Below are positions 1-7,170 of a stretch of DNA of 64,000 bases, one piece after another. This DNA comes from Nocardioides exalbidus. Lineage in GTDB: Bacteria > Actinomycetota > Actinomycetes > Propionibacteriales > Nocardioidaceae. The position numbers were made by a program, and so were the translations under genes. The stretch is from the NCBI RefSeq assembly GCF_900105585.1, contig NZ_FNRT01000002.1, positions 1,240,001 through 1,304,000 of the forward strand. The letters are read 5' to 3'. The first letter of the stretch is position 1. The number at the start of each line of letters is the position of its first letter. The notes below the pieces were generated by a model that searched no databases, was not told the origin of the DNA, and worked only from the letters and a program-made list of their open reading frames with translations.

Positions 1-88
1 GGCTGGCGCGGTCCTTGCCCAGGCGGACGAGGACGATGGCCGCCTTGCGGGCGCCGGTGGCCGACTGGCCGGTGGTCATGAGGGTCAT
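1..88 (-). CDS. fliG: Flagellar motor switch protein FliG, N-terminal fragment
   Basis: Only the first 29 codons are inside the window; the gene continues beyond position 1. The translation begins MTLMTTGQSATGARKAA and continues IVLVRLGKD, the usual start of FliG, where a short tail precedes the first helix. FliG forms the rotor ring on the cytoplasmic face of the FliF MS ring and contacts the stator. The ATG at 88-86 overlaps the fliF stop codon (TGATG), giving translational coupling; an in-frame ATG at 79-77 is an alternative start. Position after fliF is the standard order. Identification rests on few residues plus context. Confidence 0.75.
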   Translation of the reverse strand, partial: MTLMTTGQSATGARKAAIVLVRLGKDRAS

Positions 89-1671
89 CAGGAGCGCTCC
101 ACCAGCCAGCCGCGCAGCAGCGAGGCGACCTCGTCGGGCTGGCGCTCGACGAGCGCGACGAGCTCGTCACGCATCCCGTCGACCGGCTCGACGACCGCCG
201 GCAGCGCGAGGGAGGTGGGGGCGTCGGCCGCCTGGAGCGCGGCGCGCGAGGCCTGCTCGGCGCGCAGCTGCTCGACGACGTAGGACGTCGCGTCCTCGCG
301 GGCCTGCGCGTTCTTGCGCGAGCGGCGCCAGGCCAGGCCGATCAGGAGCAGCACCCCTCCGGCCAGGGCCCCGTTGCGGATCCACGTGTTGCGGGTGGCG
401 GCTGCGTCGGCCGCCTCGGCCGCCTTCAACGCGGCGGCGTTGGCGTCGGCGACGGTGGTGTCGAACGGCACCGAGGAGGTCTCGATGGTGTCGCCGCGGG
501 CGGTGTCCAGGCCGATCGCCGAGGCGACGAGGTCGTTGATCTGCGCCGGGTCGACGGCCGCCTTGGACGCGGTGTCGATGACGACGGCGGCGTGCAGGGA
601 CGACACCGAGCCGGGCGCGGTCTCGGACTGCTCGACGACCTTGTCGATCCCGTTCTCCCGCACGGTCGAGGAGTTCTGGTAGCTGCCGTCGCCGGAGCCG
701 CTCGCGCCGGTCTCGAGCTGGCTGTCCGGCCCGACGGTCCCGCCGGGCGTGCTGCCGGGGTTGGCACCGCCCGAGTAGGTCTCGCTCTGCACGGACTCCG
801 ACAGCGTCGGGGCGTCCTTCTTGCGGCCGTAGGTCGTGGTCTCGGTCTTCACCGAGTCGAAGTCGAGGATCGCGGTGACCTGCACCGAGGAGTGGCCGGG
901 GCCGAAGATCTGGTCGAGCATCTTCTGCGCCTTGGAGCCGAGCTGGTCCTGGTAGTCCTCGACCTGCCGGTTGCGGCTGCTGCTGAGGCCGCTCGAGGAA
1001 TCGCCGTTGTCCGACAGCACCCGGCCGGAGGCGTCGGCGACGGTGACCTTGCCGGGCTCGAGGCCGTCGACGCTGGAGGCGACGAGGTGCACGATCGCCT
1101 GCACCTGGTCGGGGCCGAGCTCGGTGCCGCCGGTGTCGACGAGGACCGAGGCGGTGGCGGGGTCCTGCTCCTCGAGGAAGACCTGCTTGGCCGGCAGCGC
1201 GAGGTGGACGACGGCGGTGTCGACGCCGTCGATCGCCTCGATCGTCGAGGCGAGCTCGCCCTCCATGGCCCGCTTGAAGTCGGTCTGCTCCTTGAACTGC
1301 GAGGTGGAGATGTCCTGGTTGTCGAGCAGGCCGTAGCCGGTGTCGCCGCTGCCGGAGGGGATGCCCTCGCCGCTCAGCGAGATCCGGGTCGCGTAGACCT
1401 GGTCGCGCGGGACGGAGATGGTCCCTCCGCCGCCGCCGATCTCGTAGGGGACGCCGTCGGCGTCGAGCTTGTCGACGACCGCGGCGGCGTCCTCGGACGA
1501 CAGACCGCTGTAGAGCGGCGCGTAGGACGGCGCGCTGGCCCAGCGGAACACCATGAACGCGGCGAGGAGCAGGGCGGCCGTGCCCACGATGGCCACGACC
1601 TTCTGGCCGGCCGTGAAGAGCAGGAAGGCCCGGCGGTAGCGGTCGAGCGCCTGCGTGATCCCTGCCCTCAT
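88..1671 (-). CDS. fliF: Flagellar MS-ring protein FliF
   Basis: Membrane ring protein of the flagellar basal body, 527 aa, a normal family length. One hydrophobic segment near residues 25-45 and another near 430-450 flank a large periplasmic ring-building region; the C-terminal tail after the second segment is the expected FliG-binding part. The region with SLSGEGIPSGSGDTGYGLLD and the following FKRAMEGELASTIEAIDGV is typical of the family. The start ATG overlaps the fliE stop (ATGA), and the 3' end overlaps fliG, so the three genes are coupled in one leftward operon that probably starts at the promoter in front of flgB. Confidence 0.96.
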   Translation of the reverse strand: MRAGITQALDRYRRAFLLFTAGQKVVAIVGTAALLLAAFMVFRWASAPSYAPLYSGLSSEDAAAVVDKLDADGVPYEIGGGGGTISVPRDQVYATRISLSGEGIPSGSGDTGYGLLDNQDISTSQFKEQTDFKRAMEGELASTIEAIDGVDTAVVHLALPAKQVFLEEQDPATASVLVDTGGTELGPDQVQAIVHLVASSVDGLEPGKVTVADASGRVLSDNGDSSSGLSSSRNRQVEDYQDQLGSKAQKMLDQIFGPGHSSVQVTAILDFDSVKTETTTYGRKKDAPTLSESVQSETYSGGANPGSTPGGTVGPDSQLETGASGSGDGSYQNSSTVRENGIDKVVEQSETAPGSVSSLHAAVVIDTASKAAVDPAQINDLVASAIGLDTARGDTIETSSVPFDTTVADANAAALKAAEAADAAATRNTWIRNGALAGGVLLLIGLAWRRSRKNAQAREDATSYVVEQLRAEQASRAALQAADAPTSLALPAVVEPVDGMRDELVALVERQPDEVASLLRGWLVERS

Positions 1672-1997
1672 CCGACCTGCATCCTCATGATCTCGCTGAA
1701 GGCCTCGATCGCCTTGTTGCGCACGGCGACGGTCAGCTTGGTGGCGGTCTCGGCCTCGGTGGCGGCCAGGGTGTAGTCGTGGATGTTGGGCAGGGTGCCC
1801 GACGCGGCGCGCACCGCGAGGGTGTCGGCCTTGTCCTGGATGCCCTCGAGCCGCTCGATGCCGTCGAGGACCATGCCGCCGAAGTCCGCACCGCGCGTGG
1901 CGGCGGTGCCCGCCGCCGGGGCGGCCGAGGGCGCCTGGACGACGGGGGCGGCGAGGGGCATGAAGCCGCTGACCGACTCGATCCCTCCGATGCTCAT
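1668..1997 (-). CDS. fliE: Flagellar hook-basal body adaptor FliE
   Basis: FliE, 109 aa, links the MS ring to the proximal rod. The C-terminal half with YTLAATEAETATKLTVAVRN and then KAIEAFSEIMRMQVG is the characteristic FliE signature, ending in the usual hydrophobic residues close to the C terminus. The ATG at 1997 overlaps the flgC stop codon; a longer open frame exists upstream but it only shadows flgC, so this start was chosen. Neighbours flgB, flgC and fliF give the classical flgBC-fliEFG order. Confidence 0.95.
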   Translation of the reverse strand: MSIGGIESVSGFMPLAAPVVQAPSAAPAAGTAATRGADFGGMVLDGIERLEGIQDKADTLAVRAASGTLPNIHDYTLAATEAETATKLTVAVRNKAIEAFSEIMRMQVG

Positions 1998-2389
1998 CAG
2001 CGCTGTCCGATCTGGAGGGCCGCGTTGTAGGTGTCCTGCGCGGTCTTGGTGACCTGCACCGAGGCCTGGAACCCGCGCTGGGCCTGGACGAGGGAGGTCA
2101 TCTGCACCGACATGTCCATCGCGGGCGCGCGGACGTAGCCGTCCTCGTCGGCGAGCGGGTGGTCCGGGGCGTACTCGAGGATGCCCTCGGCGTCGCCGAG
2201 CTCGATGCCGCTGACGTCGACGCCGCCGTCGGGGCGCGCGGTCGCGACGACCAGCTGCTCCTGGAAGGCGTCCTCGCTCGTCGAGCGGACGGTGTTGGCG
2301 TTGGCGATGTTGTGGGCGAGGGCGTCGAGCCACGTCTGGTGCATGCCCAGGCTGCTGTTCGCGATGCGCAGCATGTCGAAGGCGCCCAT
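1997..2389 (-). CDS. flgC: Flagellar basal-body rod protein FlgC
   Basis: Proximal rod subunit, 130 aa, normal length. The N-terminus contains the rod-family motif (ANSSLGMHQTWLDALAHNIA followed by NANTV), and the C-terminus has the conserved VQMTSLVQAQRGFQASVQV helix that packs in the rod core. The start ATG overlaps the flgB stop by one base and the stop overlaps fliE. Axial proteins of this type are exported by the flagellar type III system without a cleaved signal peptide, and none is visible. Confidence 0.96.
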   Translation of the reverse strand: MGAFDMLRIANSSLGMHQTWLDALAHNIANANTVRSTSEDAFQEQLVVATARPDGGVDVSGIELGDAEGILEYAPDHPLADEDGYVRAPAMDMSVQMTSLVQAQRGFQASVQVTKTAQDTYNAALQIGQR

Positions 2390-2748
2390 CAGAACTGGCC
2401 CGCCGCGGTGGAGATGACGCCGAAGTGGTCGGAGACCGCGCGGGTCATCATCTGGTACTGGAACTGCGTCTGCACCGCTGCCAGCGACTGCTGGCGCAGG
2501 TCGACGTTGTTGCCGTCCGCGCCGACCGGGGCGTTGGTGGCCTGGGTCGTCGGGGTGACCCCGGACACCGGCATCTCACCGCGCTGGAGGGCGGCGGCCA
2601 GGGAGGACTCGAAGTCGACGGTGGTCGCCCGGAAGTTCGGGGTGTCGACGTTCGCGATGTTGTCGGCGATGACGCTCTGCCGGGTCGCCAGGCCGTCGAG
2701 GGCGGTGGCGAGCACCGAGGTGACGGCGTCGGGCATGCCGAGGGACAC
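2389..2748 (-). CDS. flgB: Flagellar basal-body rod protein FlgB
   Basis: Proximal rod protein, 119 aa. The N-terminal rod motif ATRQSVIADNIANVDTPNFR is intact, and the C-terminal helix containing QFQYQMMTRAVSDHF is as expected. It is the first gene of the leftward flgB-flgC-fliE-fliF-fliG operon. The start at 2748 has a strong purine-rich ribosome binding sequence (CTCCTGGAGGA on the coding strand) just upstream. A sigma-28-like promoter lies about 70 bases further upstream at 2818-2844. Confidence 0.96.
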   Translation of the reverse strand: MSLGMPDAVTSVLATALDGLATRQSVIADNIANVDTPNFRATTVDFESSLAAALQRGEMPVSGVTPTTQATNAPVGADGNNVDLRQQSLAAVQTQFQYQMMTRAVSDHFGVISTAAGQF

Positions 2749-2817
2749 GTGTCCTCCAGGAGGAGAAGCGGTGCCGGTCCGTCGGCGTCAGGGGTGAGCG
2801 TTCCGTGCTCAGTGGTC

Positions 2818-2846
2818 GGATCGGCCCGCGGGCCGCCCGGTTGAGG
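2818..2846 (-). promoter_or_regulatory. Sigma-28-like promoter of the flgB operon
   Basis: On the minus strand the -10-like element GCCGATCC lies at 2825-2818. It is preceded by a 15-base spacer and TCAA at 2844-2841; written more widely the pattern is CCTCA-N16-GCCGA. The known sigma-28 consensus is TAAA-N15-GCCGATAA. The same spaced pattern occurs upstream of fliC and flgN. It predicts a transcript start near 2811. Confidence 0.6.
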
Positions 2847-2881
2847 AATTGATGAGACTTTCTTGAGGCGTTCGCCGAGGT

Positions 2882-2897
2882 CGGGACCTTGGTCCCG
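2882..2897. promoter_or_regulatory. Palindrome CGGGACC-TT-GGTCCCG between fliT-like gene and flgB
   Basis: Perfect 7-base arms around a two-base centre. It sits just downstream of the FliT-like gene, so it could act as a terminator stem. A nearly identical palindrome (GGGACC-GT-GGTCCC) lies in the fliA-flgN spacer at 7023-7036, which instead suggests an operator. No T-run follows. Confidence 0.4.
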
Positions 2898-2916
2898 GTC
2901 GGGCCACCCGTTCCGG

Positions 2917-3255
2917 CTACGCCGAGATGTCGACGTACGCCGGCACCGGGCGGCCGACGCCACCGGCCGCGCGGGAGAGGGCGGAGAGCTCCGAGCGTCG
3001 GGCGCCCATGGCCCGGCTGATCTCCTGCTGCACCCGCTCGAACTCCCCGAGCAGCTGGCTCACGCGCGGCACGAGGTGGCGGGGCAGCGGTCCGTCGGTC
3101 TCCGGGGGCAGCCAGGAGGTCGGCTCGCTCGTCGTGCTGCCGCGCTCGTGCACCAGGCGGGAGGCGTCCTGGAGGGACAGCTCGAGCGTGTCGAGGATCG
3201 CCTCCCAGGCCGACGCGCCGCTCGCGGCGCTGCTGGACGGGCCTGCGTCGATCAT
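2917..3255 (-). CDS. Small FliT-like flagellar protein, function not established
   Basis: A 112-aa acidic, helical protein whose ATG overlaps the fliS stop codon (ATGA), so it is translated with fliS. No family motif is certain. The segment EAILDTLELSLQDASRLVHE and a later helix ending QLLGEFERVQQEISRAMGAR look like the helical hairpins of small flagellar chaperones. Position after fliD-fliS matches fliT in other bacteria, where FliT is the FliD export chaperone. That role is inferred from context only. A longer open frame upstream shadows fliS and was rejected. Confidence 0.7.
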   Translation of the reverse strand: MIDAGPSSSAASGASAWEAILDTLELSLQDASRLVHERGSTTSEPTSWLPPETDGPLPRHLVPRVSQLLGEFERVQQEISRAMGARRSELSALSRAAGGVGRPVPAYVDISA

Positions 3256-3701
3256 GCGGACTGGACCGCGGTCGCGGCGGCGGCCTGGCGCCAGGCGTCG
3301 GCGAGGCCGTCGACCAGCTCGAGGCAGTGGGCGGTGATCGTCACGTCGCGCCGGATGTTGGCCTCCACCAGCTTGACCATGAGGTGGGAGTAGAGGCTGT
3401 TCAGGGCCTCCGCGCCGTCCCATCCCTCGGGGCGCAGCGACGACTGGAGCTCGGCGACGATGTCCTGCGCGTGGAGCAGCTGCTGGTGGGCGGCCTGGTG
3501 GTCGCCCTCCTGCTGGGCGGCGACCGCACGCCGGCAGTCGAGCACGAGCCGGTCGTAGAGCATCACGAGGAGCCGGGCGGGGCTGGCCGTCTGGACGGCC
3601 GCCTGGAGGTAGGCCTGCTGCGGCGCGGCCGCGGCCGACGAGGCCGCGCCGTAGGCGGTCGGGCGAGAGGTCGAGTAGGTCGAGTAGGTCGAGTAGGTCA
3701 T
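3252..3701 (-). CDS. fliS: Flagellar export chaperone FliS
   Basis: Flagellin chaperone, 149 aa. The family core QAAVQTASPARLLVMLYDRL is clear near residues 32-51, and the C-terminal part contains LNSLYSHLMVKLVEANIR as expected. FliS binds the flagellin C-terminus and prevents premature polymerisation. The N-terminus is unusual: the 9-base unit encoding Tyr-Ser-Thr is repeated three times (TYSTYSTYST), a low-complexity extension before the conserved domain. It lies 13 bases downstream of fliD. Confidence 0.95.
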   Translation of the reverse strand: MTYSTYSTYSTSRPTAYGAASSAAAAPQQAYLQAAVQTASPARLLVMLYDRLVLDCRRAVAAQQEGDHQAAHQQLLHAQDIVAELQSSLRPEGWDGAEALNSLYSHLMVKLVEANIRRDVTITAHCLELVDGLADAWRQAAAATAVQSA

Positions 3702-3714
3702 CAGGGTGCCGTCC

Positions 3715-5046
3715 TTAGCTTCCCGTCGAGAGTGAGGAGAGTTGGCCCGCGAGCCACGAGGACTGGCTGCTCATCTGGTTGAGCGCCGTCTCGAGGGCCG
3801 TGAACTGCCGGGTGAGCGCGGTCCGTCGCAGCTCGAGCCGGAGGTCCCACGCCTCGACGTTGTCGTCGAGGCGGTCGATGGTGGCCGTGCGGCCGGTGAT
3901 GGCGGTGGTGAGGGTGCCGGTGACCCGGTCGCTGGCCGTCACGGCGGCGGCGCGGACGCGGTCCACGAAGCCGGTGCCGGGGGTGGTCAGCCGGGCCTGC
4001 AGCGCGGCCGGGTCGGTGTCGTACGCCTTGCGCAGCGCCTTCTCGTCGAGCACCAGCCGTCCGGAGCGGTCGGTCTGGATGCCGAGGTCGGCGAGCGTGG
4101 TGCCGTCGCCGGGGAAGACGCTGTTGAGCAGCTGGTCCCGCACGCTGCGCACGCCGGTGTCGCCGGCGAGGGGGCCGCGCGTCCCGCTCCCCGTCCTGCT
4201 CGCACTGTCGATGTCGGCCAGGGCCGAGTTCACCGCGTCGACGAGGGCCTTCACCGCCGAGGTCGTGGCGGCCGGGTCGCGCGCCAGGACGACCTGGGAG
4301 GTGGTCCCGCCGGCGGTGCCGTCGGCGAGGGTCACCGTCACCCCGGGCACGAGGTCGGCGAAGGTGTTGGACGACGACGTGGCCACGACCGAGTCGCCGA
4401 CGGTGACCTGGGCGTCGCGTCCGCTCCGGACGGTCGCCCCGCCGAGCAGGTCGGTGGAGCCGACGGCGTCGGTGAGGGTGAAGTCACCGGCGGCGCCGGT
4501 GGTGGCGGCCTCGACGACCAGGCGGTACTGGTCGGTGCCGACCTTGACCGCCGTGGCCCGCAGGCCGGTGGCGTTGGCCGGGTCGTTGATCGCCTTGACG
4601 AGCCCGTTGAGGGTGCCGTCCGTGGCCAGGTCGACGGCGGGGGTGCCGTCGAGCCGGTCGAGGCGCACCGTGGTGGGGACCGTGCCGGCGGTGCTCGCGC
4701 CGACGGCGGTGGCCATCTCGAGACGGTGGCTCAGCGCGGTCTGGTCGACGCGCAGCGAGAACGAGCCCGGGCCGGCGGTGGTCGCCGCGCTGACCGCGAC
4801 CTTCGCCTCGGAGCTGGTGGCCGTGACGGCGTTCCAGGCGGCGGGCTTGAGGAGGGCGGCGGCCGACGTGGCGAGGGCGGCGACCTTGGTGTTCAGCGAC
4901 TGGAGGGTCGTGAGGACGGACTTCTCCGACGTCAGGCGCGACTTCAGGCGCGTCTGGGGTGCCGCCTCGAGCTGCATGAACTGCTCGATGATGGAGGCGG
5001 TGTCCAGGCCGCTGCTGAGCCCGCTGATGCTGGCCGATCCTGCCAT
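3715..5046 (-). CDS. fliD: Flagellar filament cap protein FliD (HAP2)
   Basis: Filament cap, 443 aa, at the short end of the family. The N-terminus has ISGLSSGLDTASIIEQFMQL, the classic FliD start. The C-terminal helix ends QFTALETALNQMSSQSSWLA, also typical. The middle carries the Ser/Thr-rich beta domains seen in the family, including SVVATSSSNTFADLVPGVTV. FliD caps the growing filament and assists flagellin folding. It lies between fliC and fliS on the same strand, with a hairpin separating it from fliC. Confidence 0.95.
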   Translation of the reverse strand: MAGSASISGLSSGLDTASIIEQFMQLEAAPQTRLKSRLTSEKSVLTTLQSLNTKVAALATSAAALLKPAAWNAVTATSSEAKVAVSAATTAGPGSFSLRVDQTALSHRLEMATAVGASTAGTVPTTVRLDRLDGTPAVDLATDGTLNGLVKAINDPANATGLRATAVKVGTDQYRLVVEAATTGAAGDFTLTDAVGSTDLLGGATVRSGRDAQVTVGDSVVATSSSNTFADLVPGVTVTLADGTAGGTTSQVVLARDPAATTSAVKALVDAVNSALADIDSASRTGSGTRGPLAGDTGVRSVRDQLLNSVFPGDGTTLADLGIQTDRSGRLVLDEKALRKAYDTDPAALQARLTTPGTGFVDRVRAAAVTASDRVTGTLTTAITGRTATIDRLDDNVEAWDLRLELRRTALTRQFTALETALNQMSSQSSWLAGQLSSLSTGS

Positions 5047-5080
5047 CGCCCTCGTCCCTCCTCGGTCGTCGTGCCCGGGT

Positions 5081-5112
5081 GCCGGGCAGGTCGCGACCGC
5101 GACCCGCCCGGC
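5081..5112 (-). terminator. Hairpin between fliC and fliD
   Basis: Two 14-base arms (5081-5094 and 5099-5112) pair with a single mismatch around a 4-base loop. No T-run follows on the coding strand. It could terminate or stabilise the abundant flagellin transcript so that fliD is expressed at a lower level. Confidence 0.5.
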
Positions 5113-5143
5113 GCCCGTGTGGTGTGCGCTCCCTCAGCCGCGA

Positions 5144-5932
5144 TCAGCGGAGGAGGGACAGGACGCCCTGCGAGGCCTGGTTGGCCTGCGCGAGCATCGC
5201 GGTGCCGGCCTGCGAGAGGATCTGCGAGCGGGTGAAGCTCATCATCTCGGACGCCATGTCGGTGTCGCGGATCCGCGACTCCGACGCCGACAGGTTCTCG
5301 ATCGCGACGTTCACGCTGTTGATGGTGTGCTCGAAGCGGTTCTGGAACGCACCCAGCGATGCACGCTGCGTCGAGATCGCCGTGATGGCGGTCTTCACGG
5401 AGTCGCTGTCGGTGATGACGGCGGCCGAGGTGTCGACGGCCGCGAGGGCGTCGGCACCGGTGACGGTGATCTTGTCGGCGGCGTCGCCGCCGACCTGGAA
5501 CGTCATGTCGGCGCCACCGAACAGCGAGACGCCGTTGAACTTGGCGTTGTCGGTGATGCGGGTGATCTCCTCCTGCAGCTGGTCGAACTCGGCCCCGAGG
5601 GCCGCCTGCGAGTCGGTGTTCTGCGTGCCGTTGTTGTACTGCACCGAGAGGTCGTTCATGCGCTGGAGCATGGAGTGGACCTCGGTGAGCGCACCTTCAG
5701 CGGTCTGGACGACGGAGATGCCGTCCTGGGCGTTGCGGACGCCGACCTTCAGGCCGCCGACCTGCTGGCGCAGGCCCTCGGAGATGGCGAGGCCGGCCGC
5801 GTCGTCGGCAGCGCGGTTGATGCGGAAGCCGGAGGACAGCTTCTCGAGCGACTTCGACATCTGCCCCTGCGTGACCGAGAGGTTCCGGTAGCTGTTGACG
5901 GCGTCGATGTTCTGGTTGATGCGAAGACCCAT
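5144..5932 (-). CDS. fliC: Flagellin
   Basis: Filament subunit, 262 aa, a minimal flagellin. The N-terminal D0/D1 motif begins MGLRINQNIDAVNSYRNL and includes RINRAADDAAGLAISEGL. The C-terminal D1/D0 part includes SRIRDTDMASEMMSFTRSQI and ends MLAQANQASQGVLSLLR. Only a short stretch separates the two, so little or no surface-exposed D2/D3 domain is present. A strong ribosome binding site GGAAGG lies 8 bases before the ATG. The leader has a sigma-28-like promoter and a CsrA-type hairpin, so both transcriptional and post-transcriptional control are likely. Confidence 0.97.
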   Translation of the reverse strand: MGLRINQNIDAVNSYRNLSVTQGQMSKSLEKLSSGFRINRAADDAAGLAISEGLRQQVGGLKVGVRNAQDGISVVQTAEGALTEVHSMLQRMNDLSVQYNNGTQNTDSQAALGAEFDQLQEEITRITDNAKFNGVSLFGGADMTFQVGGDAADKITVTGADALAAVDTSAAVITDSDSVKTAITAISTQRASLGAFQNRFEHTINSVNVAIENLSASESRIRDTDMASEMMSFTRSQILSQAGTAMLAQANQASQGVLSLLR

Positions 5933-5938
5933 GATGGA

Positions 5939-5949
5939 TTCCTTCCGTG
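5939..5949 (-). promoter_or_regulatory. fliC ribosome binding site with two GGA motifs (candidate CsrA site 1)
   Basis: On the coding strand the sequence CACGGAAGGAA precedes the fliC ATG. It carries two GGA triplets within the Shine-Dalgarno sequence, the usual position for a repressing CsrA site. Confidence 0.55.
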
Positions 5950-5968
5950 GTTTCTTGGGTTGCCTGCT

Positions 5969-5988
5969 GGAGTCCGTCCGTGGACTCC
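5969..5988 (-). promoter_or_regulatory. fliC leader hairpin with GGA hexaloop (candidate CsrA site 2)
   Basis: On the coding strand a perfect 7-bp stem (GGAGTCC/GGACTCC) closes a six-base loop ACGGAC. GGA displayed in a hairpin hexaloop is the preferred CsrA target. It lies about 20 bases upstream of the second site in the ribosome binding sequence, and starts only a few bases after the predicted transcript start. Confidence 0.65.
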
Positions 5989-5998
5989 GTCGAGGTCC

Positions 5999-6027
5999 TG
6001 TTCGGCGGGCCGGCGGCCCACCTGAGG
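5999..6027 (-). promoter_or_regulatory. Sigma-28-like promoter of fliC
   Basis: The minus strand shows CCTCA at 6027-6023, sixteen bases, then GCCGAACA at 6006-5999. Spacing and core are identical to the flgB promoter. The predicted start near 5992 gives a leader of about 60 bases that contains the CsrA-type hairpin. Confidence 0.6.
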
Positions 6028-6065
6028 TTTCTGCTGGATTTTTCTTCGGACGACGTGGGGGCGCC

Positions 6066-6947
6066 TCAGGCGCTGGTCGCGACGGCGGGGGCGTACGGGC
6101 GCGCGGCGGCCGCGGCGTGGCGCTCGGCGACCGCGGCGAAGTAGGCCTCGCGGCGGCGGACGGCGACGCCGCCCGGCTTGCCGTGCACCTGCACCTTCTC
6201 GGGGTCGAGCTGGGAGTTGAGGGCGTCGCGCAGCAGCACCATCGCCTCGGCGCGGAGCTGGGAGATGCGCGACTCGGTGACGCCCATCTCGGCGGCCAGG
6301 TCGGCCATCGGCTGCTCGGCGAGGAAGTAGCCCTCGACGACGCGGCGCAGGCGCTCGGGCAGCTCGGCGACGGCCTCGGAGAGGTAGGTGAGGAGCTCGG
6401 CGTGCTCGACCGACTGCTCGGGGGTGGGCGTCGACGACGGGAGGGCGGCGGCGTACGACCCGCGTGCCTCGTCGGCCTCGAGGGACATCACCTGGGCGCG
6501 GGCGAGGTCCTCACGGTTGGCCAGCACCTGCTCGACGGGGATGCCCTGGGCCGAGGCGAGCTCGGCGTCGGTGGGCGTGCGGCCGAGGCTGTGCGTCAGG
6601 CGGCTCCGCGTCTCGTCGAGCCCGCGGGCCGTGCGACGCACCGCGCGCGAGGCCCAGTCGATGCCGCGCAGCTCGTCGAGGAGAGCACCCCGGATCCGGG
6701 TCGAGGCGTAGCCGGGGAACGGCACGCCCCGCTCGGGGTCGAAGCCCTGCGCCGCCTGGACCAGCGCGGTGAGGCCCGCGGAGGTCAGGTCGTCGCGGTC
6801 GACGTGGCCGGGCACCCGGGCCAGCACCTCGCGGACGAGGTGGCCGACGAGGGGGATGTGGGCCGTGACGAGGGCGTCCACATCGGTGGGGGACGTCGAC
6901 GCGAAATCCACAGAAACGGGGGAAGTGGGGGTCGTGTTGAGGAGCAC
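6066..6947 (-). CDS. fliA: Flagellar sigma factor, FliA/WhiG type
   Basis: Sigma-70 family factor of the FliA/WhiG class. Region 2 includes HIPLVGHLVREVLARVP, then DDLTSAGLTALVQAAQGFDP and GYASTRIRGALLDELR; region 4 contains LRRVVEGYFLAEQPMADLAA and GVTESRISQLRAEAMVLLRD. The start is uncertain: the open frame reaches 7016, but no candidate start has a good ribosome binding site; GTG at 6947 or GTG at 6911 (281 aa) best match family length. The C-terminus carries an Ala-rich tail. It sits between fliC and the divergent flgN operon, and probably reads the CCTCA-N16-GCCGA promoters here. Confidence 0.88.
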   Translation of the reverse strand: MLLNTTPTSPVSVDFASTSPTDVDALVTAHIPLVGHLVREVLARVPGHVDRDDLTSAGLTALVQAAQGFDPERGVPFPGYASTRIRGALLDELRGIDWASRAVRRTARGLDETRSRLTHSLGRTPTDAELASAQGIPVEQVLANREDLARAQVMSLEADEARGSYAAALPSSTPTPEQSVEHAELLTYLSEAVAELPERLRRVVEGYFLAEQPMADLAAEMGVTESRISQLRAEAMVLLRDALNSQLDPEKVQVHGKPGGVAVRRREAYFAAVAERHAAAAARPYAPAVATSA

Positions 6948-7022
6948 ATGAAGGAGACTCAACGAGTTTGTGGACCGTTTGTTACCAAATGAACGGAACT
7001 GATCCGGGCGGAACACGGGTGG

Positions 7023-7036
7023 GGGACCGTGGTCCC
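7023..7036. promoter_or_regulatory. Palindrome GGGACC-GT-GGTCCC in the fliA-flgN spacer
   Basis: Perfect 6-base arms with a two-base centre in the divergent spacer. It matches the palindrome at 2882-2897 in 12 of 14 bases. A dimeric regulator of flagellar genes could bind both; this is inference. Confidence 0.4.
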
Positions 7037-7134
7037 GGGGCCGGATGGCCCGAAGGGACCATGCCCGCGACCACCCGCACGGGCCATGGGCCCCGGCCCC
7101 GCCCGACGAGGCCGAGCGTGGACCACCCGTTTTC

Positions 7135-7163
7135 CCTCAGGTCGGCGCCGGAGCGGTCGATGG
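7135..7163 (+). promoter_or_regulatory. Sigma-28-like promoter of the flgN-flgK-flgL-fliW operon
   Basis: CCTCA at 7135-7139, sixteen bases, then GTCGATGG at 7156-7163. The element ends seven bases before the ATG at 7171, so the transcript probably begins at or next to the start codon and would be leaderless. Confidence 0.55.
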
Positions 7164-7170
7164 GAACTCC

